Under the pieces are notes generated by a model that had not been told where the DNA came from, ran no database searches, and saw nothing but the letters and a program-made list of their open reading frames with translations. Positions 56,294 to 64,000 of a DNA stretch of 64,000 bases are shown here, piece after piece (position 1 is the first letter of the stretch; each line of letters opens with the position of its first letter). Source of the DNA: Micromonospora sp. RP3T. Its GTDB lineage: Bacteria > Actinomycetota > Actinomycetes > Mycobacteriales > Micromonosporaceae. Both the position numbers and the translations under genes were made by a program. The stretch lies in contig NZ_PYPS01000006.1 of assembly GCF_003027925.1 (NCBI RefSeq), forward strand, positions 62,001 through 126,000, given 5' to 3'.

Positions 56294-57112
56294 ATGCAGA
56301 CGTCGGACGGACCTCCCGCCGGGATCGACCTGAGCCGGCCCAGCGCCGCCCGGGTCTACGACTACTTCCTCGGCGGGGCGCACAACTTCGAGATCGACCG
56401 GCAGCTCGCCGAGCAGATCGCGGCCATGACACCGAACCTGGCGGCCACCATGCGTTCCGGGCGGGAGTTCCTGCGCCGGGCGGTGCGGGTGCTGCTCGAC
56501 GCCGGCATCGACCAGTTCCTCGACATCGGCTCCGGCATCCCCACCGTCGGCAACGTGCACGAGGTCGCCCAGGCCGCGAACCCCGAGGCCCGGATCGTCT
56601 ACGTCGACATCGACCCGGTGGCGGTGGCGCACAGCCACGAGCTGCTGGCCGGCAACGACCGGGCCACCGCGCTCCTGGCCGACCTGCGCGAGCCGAAGCT
56701 GATCCTGGACCAGGCCCGGGCCGGCGGCCTGATCGACTTCGACAGGCCGCTGGGCATCCTGCTCGCCGGCGTGGTGCACTTCGTGCCGGACGCCGACCGC
56801 CCGGCCGACATCCTGGCCACCCTGCGGGCCGCCGCCGCGCCGGGCAGTTTCCTGGTCGTCTCGCACTCCACGTTCGAGGACCAGCCACAGGAGATGCTGG
56901 ACGCGCAGCGGCTGTCGGCGCGTACCGCCACCGAGATCACGCTCCGCTCGCGGGCCGAGATCACCGGCTTCTTCGGTGACTGGACGATCCTCGAACCGGG
57001 CGTGGTGCACATGCCGCTCTGGCGGCCCGACTCCCCCTCGGACGTGGACGAGCACCCGGAACGTTTCGGGGCGTTCGGCGGCGTCGCCCGGCACGACCGC
57101 GCTGCCGGGTGA
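56294..57112 (+). CDS. SAM-dependent methyltransferase (actinobacterial DUF574 type)
   Basis: 272 residues. IDLSRPSAARVYDYFLGGAHNFEIDR is the signature opening; the SAM site is QFLDIGSGIPTVGNVHEVAQ and VYVDIDPVAVAHSH. The family is very expanded in Streptomyces and Micromonospora, with unknown substrates. ATG 56294 follows GGGGAGATCGCACG. The next gene, PAS-GGDEF-EAL, starts 6 bases after its stop, so both are one operon. Confidence 0.88.
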   Translation: MQTSDGPPAGIDLSRPSAARVYDYFLGGAHNFEIDRQLAEQIAAMTPNLAATMRSGREFLRRAVRVLLDAGIDQFLDIGSGIPTVGNVHEVAQAANPEARIVYVDIDPVAVAHSHELLAGNDRATALLADLREPKLILDQARAGGLIDFDRPLGILLAGVVHFVPDADRPADILATLRAAAAPGSFLVVSHSTFEDQPQEMLDAQRLSARTATEITLRSRAEITGFFGDWTILEPGVVHMPLWRPDSPSDVDEHPERFGAFGGVARHDRAAG

Positions 57113-57118
57113 GCCGAC

Positions 57119-59263
57119 GTGCCCGCCCCGGAGCCCGTCGGGGATGACTTCAGCCGTCCCGGCGCCACGGCGTACGCCGCCGAGTGGGCCCGGGCGGTGC
57201 GGCGCATCGGTTTCGTGCCGCTGAGCGCGGCCGAGACCGAGCGCCTGCTGGTCTCGCTCACCGAGCGGCTGGCCCGCGCGTTGCGGGCGCCCACCTTCTC
57301 CGCCCGGCCGGCGGAGGAGGTGGGTCGGGCCCTGGTGGAGGCGCACCTGACCGAGCCCGGCGTGCTCGACTGGTCGGTGCAGGCGCTCGGTGACCGGTTC
57401 CTGCCCTGGGTGCTGCCGGCCCGCGAGGATCTGCCCGAGCTGCGGGAACGGATCGCCTCGTTGCAGGGCGCGGTCGCCGCCGGGTTCAGCCGGGCGCTGC
57501 GGGACCGGGTGTTCAGCCAGCAGGAACGGATCGCCCGCTCCGCCTGGCAGGCCCGGGACGCCGTCGAACAGGCGTTGCGGGACAGCGAGGCGCGGTTCCG
57601 GGCGGTCTTCACCGGCGCCGCCATCGGCATCGGCATCGCCGGCGTGGACGGGCACATCATCGAGGTCAACCAGTCCTTCGCGGACATGCTCGGCTACACG
57701 GTCGCGGAGATGCGGCAGATGAACGTGTCCGCGCTGGCCCACGCCGACGACGCGGCCGGCATGTGGGAGCTCTACCAGGAGCTGGTCGAGGGCAAACGGG
57801 ACAGCGCCCGGGTGGAGAAGCGCTACTACCGCAAGGACGGCAGCGTGGTCTGGACCGACCTGGCCGTGTCGCTGATCCGGTACGACGACGGCCGGCCCCG
57901 GTTCACCGTCGCCATGATCGAGGACATCACCCAGCGGTACGAGCTTCAGCAGCGGCTGCGTTTCCAGGCGTTGCACGACCCGCTGACCGGCCTGCCGAAC
58001 CGGACGCTGTTCTTCGAGACGCTCGGTGGCGTCTTCGCCGCGGCCGGGCCCGAGCAGCGCGTCGGGCTCTGCTTCATCGACCTGGACGGGTTCAAGGCGG
58101 TCAACGACAGCCTCGGCCACGACCTCGGTGACCGGCTGCTCCAGGTGATCGCCCGACGGCTCAGCGACTGCGTGGCCGGCCGTGGGCACCTGGTGGCCCG
58201 GATGGGCGGTGACGAGTTCGTCATCCTGGTCGACTCCGGCGGCGGTCTCGACGACGCGGTGGAGGTGGCCGAGCTGGCGTTGGCGGCGGTCTCCGCCCCG
58301 GTGCACGTCGCCGACCAGCAGCTCGCGGTCTCGGCCAGCATCGGCATCGTGGACTGCCCGGCGGCGGAGACCAGCGCCGGCGAGCTGATGAAGGCCGCCG
58401 ACACCACGCTCTACTGGGCCAAGGCCGAAGGGCGGGGCCGCTGGGCGGTGTACGACCCGGAGCGCAGCGCCGCCGACATCGCCCGCTCGGCGCTGGCCGC
58501 CAACCTGCCCGCCGCGCTGGACCGGGGCGAGTTCGTGCTGCACTACCAGCCGATCGTGTCGTTGTTGGACGGCTCCATGGTGGCGGTCGAGGCGCTGGTC
58601 CGCTGGCAGCACCCGGAGCTGGGGCTGCTCGGGCCGGACCGCTTCATCGGCCTCGCCGAGGAGACCGGCCTGATCGTCCGGCTCGGCGCCTGGGTGTTGC
58701 GCCAGGCGTGCCGGGACGCCGAGTCGTGGCGGCGCGCCTTCGGTGAGTCGACGCCGGTGGTCAGCGTCAACCTGGCCGCCCGGCAGGCCGACGACCCGGC
58801 CATCGTGGAGACCGTGGCGGAGGCGTTGCAGCACACCGGCCTCCCCGCCGAGCTGCTCCAGCTCGAGTTGACCGAGAGCGCGGTGATGGGCAGCGCGGGT
58901 GAGCCGCTGCGGGCCCTGCACCAGCTCGCCGACCTCGGGTTGCGGCTGGCCATCGACGACTTCGGCACCGGTTACTCGAACCTGGCGTACCTGCGCCGGC
59001 TGCCGATCCACTGCGTGAAGCTGGCCGGCCCGTTCGTCGAGGGCATCCGCGGTGACGGCGCGGTCGCCGACCACCGCGACGAGCGGATCGTCGACGCGCT
59101 GGTCCGGTTGGCGCACGCGTTGGAGCTGTCGGTGACGGCCGAGGCGGTGGAGACCGAGGTGCAGGCCGAGCGGCTGCGGGCGTTGCGCTGCGACACCGGT
59201 CAGGGCCGCTGGTTCGGCCCCCCGATGCCCGCCGACGACATCCGCGCCCGCCTGGCGGATTAA
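57119..59263 (+). CDS. PAS-GGDEF-EAL cyclic-di-GMP signalling protein
   Basis: 714 residues. An N-terminal ~150-residue helical region precedes a PAS domain (ARFRAVFTGAAIGIGIAGVDG, ~155-275). The GGDEF domain has MGGDEFVIL near residue 362 and is intact. The EAL domain has VEALVRWQHP near 490, LELTESAVM, IDDFGTGYSNLAYL; the usual KIDRSF segment is KLAGPF and the QGYxF loop is QGRWFGPP, both altered. It could make and/or degrade c-di-GMP, with PAS as sensor. Probable cotranscription with the methyltransferase. Its TAA is the first triplet of repeat copy C. Confidence 0.93.
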   Translation: MPAPEPVGDDFSRPGATAYAAEWARAVRRIGFVPLSAAETERLLVSLTERLARALRAPTFSARPAEEVGRALVEAHLTEPGVLDWSVQALGDRFLPWVLPAREDLPELRERIASLQGAVAAGFSRALRDRVFSQQERIARSAWQARDAVEQALRDSEARFRAVFTGAAIGIGIAGVDGHIIEVNQSFADMLGYTVAEMRQMNVSALAHADDAAGMWELYQELVEGKRDSARVEKRYYRKDGSVVWTDLAVSLIRYDDGRPRFTVAMIEDITQRYELQQRLRFQALHDPLTGLPNRTLFFETLGGVFAAAGPEQRVGLCFIDLDGFKAVNDSLGHDLGDRLLQVIARRLSDCVAGRGHLVARMGGDEFVILVDSGGGLDDAVEVAELALAAVSAPVHVADQQLAVSASIGIVDCPAAETSAGELMKAADTTLYWAKAEGRGRWAVYDPERSAADIARSALAANLPAALDRGEFVLHYQPIVSLLDGSMVAVEALVRWQHPELGLLGPDRFIGLAEETGLIVRLGAWVLRQACRDAESWRRAFGESTPVVSVNLAARQADDPAIVETVAEALQHTGLPAELLQLELTESAVMGSAGEPLRALHQLADLGLRLAIDDFGTGYSNLAYLRRLPIHCVKLAGPFVEGIRGDGAVADHRDERIVDALVRLAHALELSVTAEAVETEVQAERLRALRCDTGQGRWFGPPMPADDIRARLAD

Positions 59264-59320
59264 GGAAGGGCCCCCGCTTAACGCCTCCGGTAGAGGAGGG
59301 GCCCCCGCTTAACATCTCGG
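59261..59320. repeat. Dispersed GGGGCCCC repeat, copy C
   Basis: A 60-bp block, TAAGGAAGGGCCCCCGCTTAA ... in reverse orientation to copy A, with two half-units separated by CGCCTCCGGTAGA. The first three bases are the stop codon of the PAS-GGDEF-EAL gene, and it lies 34 bases before the DUF456 gene. Confidence 0.75.
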
Positions 59321-59354
59321 TTTACGCACCGCCCGCGCAGAGAAGAGAGAACTC

Positions 59355-59855
59355 GTGAGTCTGACCGATTCGCAGGCCGTGGTGTCGGTGGTCGCCGCGC
59401 TGGCGATCCTGGCCGGGCTGGCCGGCGTGGTGGTGCCCGGCCTGCCGGCGCTGCCGCTCTGCTGGGGCGGCGTGCTGGTGTGGGCGCTGTTCGGCGACGC
59501 CGGCCCGGGCCGCTGGGCGGTGCTCGCCGCCGCGACCGTGGTCGCCGCCGGTGGCACCGTGGTCAAGTACCTCTGGCCGGGACGGAACCTGAAGCGCACC
59601 GGTGTGCCCACCCGGTCGCTGCTGGCCGGCGCGCTGCTCGGCGTGGTCGGGTTCTTCGTCATCCCGGTGGTCGGGCTGCCGATCGGCTTCATCGCCGGGA
59701 TCTGGGGCGCCGAGCTGCTGCGGCTGGGCAGCAACCGGCTGGCCTGGCCGGCCACCGTGCAGGCGCTCAAGGCGGCCGGCCTGTCCATGCTCGTCGAGTT
59801 CATGGCGGGCATGGTGATCGCCGCGCTCTGGGTGGCGGGCCTGCTGTTCGCCTGA
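59355..59855 (+). CDS. DUF456 domain membrane protein
   Basis: 166 residues, four to five membrane helices and the DUF456 pattern: VVVPGLPALPLCWGGVLVWALF, YLWPGRNLKRTGVPTRSLLAGALLGVVGFFVIPVVGLPIGFIAG. Function is unknown. GTG 59355 is preceded by AGAGAAGAGAGAACTC. Confidence 0.87.
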   Translation: MSLTDSQAVVSVVAALAILAGLAGVVVPGLPALPLCWGGVLVWALFGDAGPGRWAVLAAATVVAAGGTVVKYLWPGRNLKRTGVPTRSLLAGALLGVVGFFVIPVVGLPIGFIAGIWGAELLRLGSNRLAWPATVQALKAAGLSMLVEFMAGMVIAALWVAGLLFA

Positions 59856-59912
59856 GGCACGACACCCGCCACCGCGCGGCGATCCGGGTCGGGGTTGGGG
59901 GCGAAGCGTTCG

Positions 59913-60788
59913 TCACCGGCGCGAAGCGGTGAGTGTTCCCGCCCGGGCGGTGACCAGCTCGGTGCGACGACGGTGCCTGCGGTAGAGCTGCCGGAACACG
60001 CCGTCCGGGAAGGTCGGATGCCAGGGCTTCACCGGGCCGGCCAAGTGGATGACGGACGCCTCCGTGATGCTCCCGCCGACGGTCGGGTCGAGCCGCCACG
60101 CCATCATGTGGTTCCAGCGCTTGGGGAGCCGGGTCCACCGGCCGTAGACGGCGTGGTTGAGCGCGTCCTGGTCCGGGAAACGCGCCTCGTGCGCGTGCCG
60201 GGCGATGTAGTCGAGCGCCGCGGCGGTGATCTCGAGTTCCCGCCACCGTGGCACGTCGATGAGCAAGACCCCGGAGTTCAGGTACGGCGCCTGGGCGTCG
60301 AGGTCACGGTAGCCGTAGATGCCGGGCAGGCCGCCGTTGTCGATGAGGCGGCGGGTGAACGCGTCCCGGACCGCGCCGACCGGCGTGTCGCCCAGGTCGA
60401 CGTCGCGCAACGGTGCCAGGGAGCCGGTGCAGAGCACGTCGGAGTCGAGGTAGAGCAGTCGGTCGACGCCCGGGGGCAGGGCCTGCGGGATCAGCAGCCG
60501 CAGGTACATGGCGGCGGAGAGGTAGCTCAGGTGGGGCTCGCGGGATCCGGGCAGGCGGATCGGTGGAGGGTCCACGGTCAGGAAGGTGACGGTGGCGTGT
60601 CGGGCCGCCCGGGTCAGTGAGGCCCGGGCCGGCTCGGTGACGTCGTCGTCGGCGGCCAGCCAGAACCGCAGCGGTTCGGTCGGCATCTGGGCGGCGATGG
60701 TGGACATCACGACCGCCGCGTGCGGGGCGTAGGTGGCATCGAAGGCCAGTGCGCAGTCCAGGATTACCTCCTCGGTCGGGGTGAACAC
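59913..60788 (-). CDS. Glycosyltransferase family 8 protein
   Basis: 291 residues from GTG 60788. GT8 fold: LAFDATYAPHAAVVMSTI, the DxD site LLYLDSDVLC, YLNSGVLLIDVPRW, FPDQDALNHAVYG and HLAGPVKPW. It transfers a sugar from a nucleotide donor; the acceptor is unknown. The GTG has no ribosome site, whereas GAGGAGGTAATC precedes a CTG at 60761, which would give MDCALAFDATYAP, exactly the family beginning; a rare CTG start is possible. Confidence 0.87.
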   Translation of the reverse strand: MFTPTEEVILDCALAFDATYAPHAAVVMSTIAAQMPTEPLRFWLAADDDVTEPARASLTRAARHATVTFLTVDPPPIRLPGSREPHLSYLSAAMYLRLLIPQALPPGVDRLLYLDSDVLCTGSLAPLRDVDLGDTPVGAVRDAFTRRLIDNGGLPGIYGYRDLDAQAPYLNSGVLLIDVPRWRELEITAAALDYIARHAHEARFPDQDALNHAVYGRWTRLPKRWNHMMAWRLDPTVGGSITEASVIHLAGPVKPWHPTFPDGVFRQLYRRHRRRTELVTARAGTLTASRR

Positions 60789-61095
60789 CAGTCAATTTAC
60801 AACGTTGTATACGAGTCGACAACCGGTACCCCTGCGCCGGGTCGGTAGGGGGCGGCGGCGCGGGCGTCCGGGGTACGGCGAGACGCCGCACTTCAGTGAG
60901 AGAGAGGTGGACGCCGCGCGCCGCCGCAGACCGGGCGTTGCCGAGCGCCCGGTGCCGGCCCGTCGGGTCGGGCCTGGTCACAGCTCCAAGGATGCCCCGG
61001 GCCGGGCGCCGGGACAACGCATTTAACCGGTACGCGTATTGACCACCTTGATCGGCGGGAGCAGACTGCGAGCACTCGCCTCGAGGAGGTGTGCA
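60789..61095. other. 307-bp divergent intergenic region
   Basis: Between the GT8 gene (-) and the APC permease (+). It holds an AT-rich stretch (60794-60813) with the exact 12-bp palindrome TACAACGTTGTA (60798-60809), likely promoter and operator for the GT8 gene. An in-frame extension of the permease (61039-61095) overlaps the ribosome site region. No other gene is seen. Confidence 0.55.
60798..60809. promoter_or_regulatory. 12-bp palindrome TACAACGTTGTA
   Basis: It is self-complementary over 12 bases, 10 bases upstream of the GT8 GTG start and the only AT-rich stretch in the gap. It may be a repressor site, or overlap the promoter of a near-leaderless transcript. Confidence 0.45.
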
Positions 61096-62667
61096 GTGGC
61101 CACGACGCCCGCGCCGACCGCCGAGCAGCCGATGGACGACGACGCCCGACGACTCGCCGAACTCGGCTACAAGCAGGAGCTGCGCCGCAAGTGGAGCGGC
61201 TTCTCCAACTTCGCCATCTCGTTCTCGATCATCTCGATCCTGGCCGGCTGCTTCACCACGTTCGGCCAGGCGTGGAACAACGGCGGCCCGGTGGCCGTGT
61301 CCTGGGGCTGGCCGCTGATCTCGATGTTCATCCTGGTCATCGGGTTCTGCCTGGCCGAGCTGGTCTCCGCCTACCCGACCGCGGGCGGGATCTACTGGTG
61401 GGCGGCGACCATGGGTCGGCCGGTGCACGGCTGGTTCACCGGCTGGCTGAACCTGATCGGGCTGGTCGCGGTCACCGCCTCGGTCGACTACGGCTGCGCC
61501 ACGTTCCTCAACCTGACGGTGTCGGCGCTCGTCGACGGCTGGGCCGGCACCGGCCAGCAGACGTTCGGGCTGTTCGTGGTGATCCTCGCGCTGCACGGCC
61601 TGATCAACATCTACGGGCACCGCATCATCGACGTACTCCAGAACGTCTCGGTCTGGTGGCACGTGGCCGGCGCGGCCGTGGTGGTGCTGATCCTGGTCCT
61701 GGTTCCGGACGAGCACCAGAGCTTCCGGTTCGTGTTCACCGAGCGGTTCAACAACTCCGGCTTCGGCGACGGGGACACCGGCGGGTTGACGTTCTGGTTC
61801 TACGTGCTGCCGCTGGGCTTCCTGCTCACGCAGTACACGATCACCGGCTTCGACGCCTGCGCGCACGTCTCCGAGGAGACCCGGGGCGCGTCCAGGGCCG
61901 CGGCGCAGGGACTGTGGCGGTCGATCTTCTACTCGGCCGTCGGCGGCTGGATCCTGCTGCTCGCGTTCCTGTTCGCCGCCACCGACGTGGACGCGATCAA
62001 CGACGCGGGCGGCTTCTCCGGGGCGATCTTCGAGACAGCGCTGACCCCGTTCTTCTTCAAGGTGGTCATCATCATCTCCACCATCGGGCAGTTCTTCTGC
62101 GGGATGAGCTGCGTGACCTCGATGTCGCGGATGGCGTACGCGTTCAGCCGGGACCGGGCGGTGCCGGGCTGGCGGCTCTGGTCGACTGTCAACCGCAACG
62201 GCACGCCGGTCAACGCCATCATCGGCGCCACGCTGGCCGGGCTGGTGCTCACGCTGCCCGCGCTCTACCAGCGCGGCGGCATCCCGGTCGCGTTCTACGC
62301 GGTGGTGTCGGTGGCGGTGATCGGGCTCTACCTGTCGTTCATCATCCCGATCTTCCTGCGGCTGCGGATGGGGGACCGGTTCGTCCCGGGCCCGTGGACG
62401 CTCGGCCGCCGTTACCGGCTGCTCGGCTGGATCGCGGTGGTGGAGATCGCCGTCATCTCGGTCTACTTCGTGCTGCCGATCGTCCCGGCCGGCGTGCCGG
62501 GCCGTCCCGACTTCTCCTGGACGGCGGTGAACTACGCACCGCTGGCGGTGGGCGGGGTGCTGCTCGGCGTCGCGATCTGGTGGTACGCCTCGGCCCGCAA
62601 CTGGTTCACCGGCCCCCGCCGCACCGTCGAGGAGCTGCCCGCCGACACCCCCACCCCACCCTCCTGA
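61096..62667 (+). CDS. APC family amino acid permease
   Basis: 523 residues with about 12 membrane helices. The start of helix 1 is KWSGFSNFAISFSIISILAGC, followed by CLAELVSAYPTAGGIYWWAA, TGFDACAHVSEETRGASRAAA and SRMAYAFSRDRAVPGWRLW, typical of the ACT/GABA-permease branch (amino-acid/choline transporter type). GTG 61096 is chosen for its GAGGAGG site at 61083-61089. Two inverted repeats follow in the gap after it. Confidence 0.92.
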   Translation: MATTPAPTAEQPMDDDARRLAELGYKQELRRKWSGFSNFAISFSIISILAGCFTTFGQAWNNGGPVAVSWGWPLISMFILVIGFCLAELVSAYPTAGGIYWWAATMGRPVHGWFTGWLNLIGLVAVTASVDYGCATFLNLTVSALVDGWAGTGQQTFGLFVVILALHGLINIYGHRIIDVLQNVSVWWHVAGAAVVVLILVLVPDEHQSFRFVFTERFNNSGFGDGDTGGLTFWFYVLPLGFLLTQYTITGFDACAHVSEETRGASRAAAQGLWRSIFYSAVGGWILLLAFLFAATDVDAINDAGGFSGAIFETALTPFFFKVVIIISTIGQFFCGMSCVTSMSRMAYAFSRDRAVPGWRLWSTVNRNGTPVNAIIGATLAGLVLTLPALYQRGGIPVAFYAVVSVAVIGLYLSFIIPIFLRLRMGDRFVPGPWTLGRRYRLLGWIAVVEIAVISVYFVLPIVPAGVPGRPDFSWTAVNYAPLAVGGVLLGVAIWWYASARNWFTGPRRTVEELPADTPTPPS

Positions 62668-62704
62668 CCCACGCCCCGGCACCGCCCCCTCGGCCGTCGA
62701 CGTC

Positions 62705-62759
62705 GATCATGAGGTTGGCGGCAGTTGTGGATCTCCAAATCACCGTCAACCTCATGATC
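62705..62759. repeat. Inverted repeat with GATCATGAGGTTG arms
   Basis: 62705-62721 (GATCATGAGGTTGGCGG) pairs with 62743-62759 with a single mismatch. It lies 38 bases after the permease stop and may end transcription or belong to a dispersed family. Confidence 0.65.
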
Positions 62760-62804
62760 ACCCGTTTGCCGTCCGGAACGGTGGGCGGTTGCGCCGACCC
62801 GGCC

Positions 62805-62856
62805 GAGATCTTGGAAGGAGATGGCCCCCGGAGGGGCAACTTCCTTCCAAGATCTC
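62805..62856. repeat. Inverted repeat with GAGATCTTGGAAGGA arms
   Basis: 62805-62819 (GAGATCTTGGAAGGA) pairs perfectly with 62842-62856; GGCCCC/GGGGC continues the stem inward after a few mismatches. Second palindrome in the same gap, 46 bases after the first. Confidence 0.7.
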
Positions 62857-62943
62857 TTCGACTCCCGGCAGGTGAGAGGGATTGTCCGCCACGTGGGAGC
62901 GGTGCGGCCGGACCTGTGGGTTCCGCGATCAGGGGGGCGTCGG

Positions 62944-63141
62944 ATGGAAACACCGAAGCTGTCGAGCGCTGCGCTCCGCACAGGTGCGCTGCTCGTCGAG
63001 TACCGGGGTGACCGCGTCGGGCTGCTGTTCCACCTGGGCGGCCTGATGGCCGAGGCGCACGAACACCTCGCCCGGCTGAACCCGGACCATGTGCCGGACC
63101 TGCACCGCCGTTTCCTGGCCTGGGCGCGGGCGCGTGGCTGA
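62944..63141 (+). CDS. Small hypothetical protein
   Basis: 65 residues from ATG 62944, preceded by AGGGGGGCGTCGG. Sequence has a hydrophobic strand (GDRVGLLFHLGG) and an amphipathic helical end (PDLHRRFLAWARARG). No family is recognised. The frame is open upstream to 62821, into the inverted repeat, which speaks against a longer start. Confidence 0.5.
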   Translation: METPKLSSAALRTGALLVEYRGDRVGLLFHLGGLMAEAHEHLARLNPDHVPDLHRRFLAWARARG

Positions 63142-63173
63142 CGCCGTGGGCGGCGGTCCGCGTACCCCCGGGG

Positions 63174-64000
63174 TCAGGGTGTGGGCTGGCGGTGGGTGAG
63201 CGGGAAGCGGAGGACGCGGTCGTCGTCGGCCGCCGGTGGGACGCCGCGCGGCTCGCGGTTGCTGGTGGTCACCCAGAGCGCGCCGTCCGGGGCGACCGCG
63301 ACGGTACGCAGGCGGCCGAACGTCCCGACCAGCTCCGCCACCGGTACGCCGACAGTGCCGTCGTGGTCGACCGGCACCGCCCAGAGCCGGGTACCGCGCA
63401 GCGCGGCCACGTAGAGCGTGCCCCGGGTGAACGCCGCGCCGCTCGGTGACGCCTGCGCCGGCGGCCAGACCACCACCGGGTCCCGGAAGCGGCTGTCACC
63501 GGCGACGCCCTCCACGATCGGCCAGCCGTAGTTGCCGCCCGGCACGATCCGGTTCACCTCGTCCCAGGTGTTCTGCCCGAACTCGGTGGCGAACAGCCGG
63601 CCGTGCCGGTCCCAGGCCAGCCCCTGCACGTTGCGGTGGCCGTAGCTGTAGACCGGTGAGCCGGGGAACGGGTTGTCCGCCGGCACGCCGCCGTCCGGGC
63701 GAATCCGTAGGATCTTGCCGTTGCGGCTGGTCAGGTCCTGGGCGCGGGTCGCCGCCCCGGCGTCGCCGACGCCCACGTAGAGCAGCCCGTCGGGGCCGAA
63801 CGCGATCCGCCCGCCGTCGTGGAACGTGGCCCGGGGGATGCCGCTGAGCAGCACCTGCGGGACCGGCGTGGCGGCCAGCCGGAACCGGACCACGCGGAGG
63901 TCGGCGGCGGTGGTGTAGGCGGCGTACACCAAGCCGTCCCGCCGGTAGGTGGGGGAGACGGCGAGCCCGAGCAGGCCCGCCTCGCCGCCGGCGACCACGT
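63174..64000 (-). CDS. PQQ-dependent glucose/sorbosone dehydrogenase-like protein (5' end cut)
   Basis: The visible 275 residues are the C-terminal part of a six-bladed GSDH beta-propeller: GLLGLAVSPTYRRDGLVYAAYT, FHDGGRIAFGPDGLLYVGVGD, GKILRIRPDGGVP, YGHRNVQGLAWDRHGRLFATEFGQNTWDEVNRI and GGNYGWPIVEG. In true enzymes His in FHxGGRI-type and GHRNxQG loops bind PQQ/sugar, and both are present here. The N-terminus with any signal peptide lies beyond 64000; the GTG at 63998 is only an internal codon. Confidence 0.9.
   Translation of the reverse strand, partial: VVAGGEAGLLGLAVSPTYRRDGLVYAAYTTAADLRVVRFRLAATPVPQVLLSGIPRATFHDGGRIAFGPDGLLYVGVGDAGAATRAQDLTSRNGKILRIRPDGGVPADNPFPGSPVYSYGHRNVQGLAWDRHGRLFATEFGQNTWDEVNRIVPGGNYGWPIVEGVAGDSRFRDPVVVWPPAQASPSGAAFTRGTLYVAALRGTRLWAVPVDHDGTVGVPVAELVGTFGRLRTVAVAPDGALWVTTSNREPRGVPPAADDDRVLRFPLTHRQPTP

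Overview
The window is high-GC actinobacterial chromosome, most likely Micromonospora or a close relative in the Micromonosporaceae. The reasons are the GC-saturated third codon positions, frequent GTG starts with ATGA or GTGA coupling, a tandem pair of type I signal peptidases, the block order rpsP-khpA-rimM-trmD-rplS / lepB / rnhB / yraN-comM-dprA / rpsB-tsf-pyrH-frr-cdsA-rlmN / dxr-rip-ispG, and several intergenic palindromes that look lineage-typical. The genus is inferred from gene content and style; no database search was possible.

Layout. 1-5848 (+) holds ribosome and tRNA maturation genes, two signal peptidases, a NUDIX hydrolase, RNase HII and a DUF2469 protein. 5885-10701 is mixed: a molybdopterin sulfite-oxidase-like enzyme with a methyltransferase (-), a secreted M23 peptidase (+), a class V aminotransferase (-) and XerC (-). 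11264-15564 (+) is a giant secreted ALF-repeat protein with a toxin-like C-terminus, translationally coupled to a probable immunity gene; it sits between xerC and dprA. 15530-18616 (-) is yraN-comM-dprA. 18840-27665 (+) covers a membrane protein, rpsB-tsf, pyrH-frr-cdsA, rlmN and a DivIVA-motif protein. 27747-37932 is accessory: a DUF2631-like protein, an MBL-Rieske protein, a TMEM175-type channel, a phytoene-desaturase-like oxidoreductase, a membrane L7/L12-like protein, a PhoX-like protein, a YihY-type protein, a GNAT, a SpoIIE-type phosphatase, a broken Cys-rich gene, an orphan antitoxin-like gene and a Uma2 endonuclease. 37957-41609 (+) is dxr-rip-ispG. 41796-50470 carries a PadR regulator, a GNAT, a TetR-controlled ABC/YhgE operon and a double-length ABC exporter. 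50591-54859 (-) holds an old yellow enzyme, a symporter with an upstream Cys-containing leader peptide, a membrane protein and a glutathionyl-hydroquinone-reductase-like protein. 54972-64000 holds a thiolase, a methyltransferase with a PAS-GGDEF-EAL protein, a DUF456 protein, a GT8 glycosyltransferase, an APC permease, a small ORF and a partial glucose/sorbosone dehydrogenase.

The most notable signals are five. (1) The ALF-repeat toxin/immunity pair placed inside a core block. (2) A 25-codon leader peptide before the dicarboxylate/amino-acid symporter, suggesting cysteine-responsive control. (3) A dispersed GGGGCCCC-centred repeat present at three loci that abuts stop codons and in one case encodes a protein C-terminus. 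(4) A perfect 40-bp tandem duplication across the stop codon of the ABC exporter. (5) A frame-intact, start-less cysteine-rich gene antisense to the end of the SpoIIE-type phosphatase gene. No tRNA, rRNA, CRISPR array, insertion sequence or prophage was recognised.
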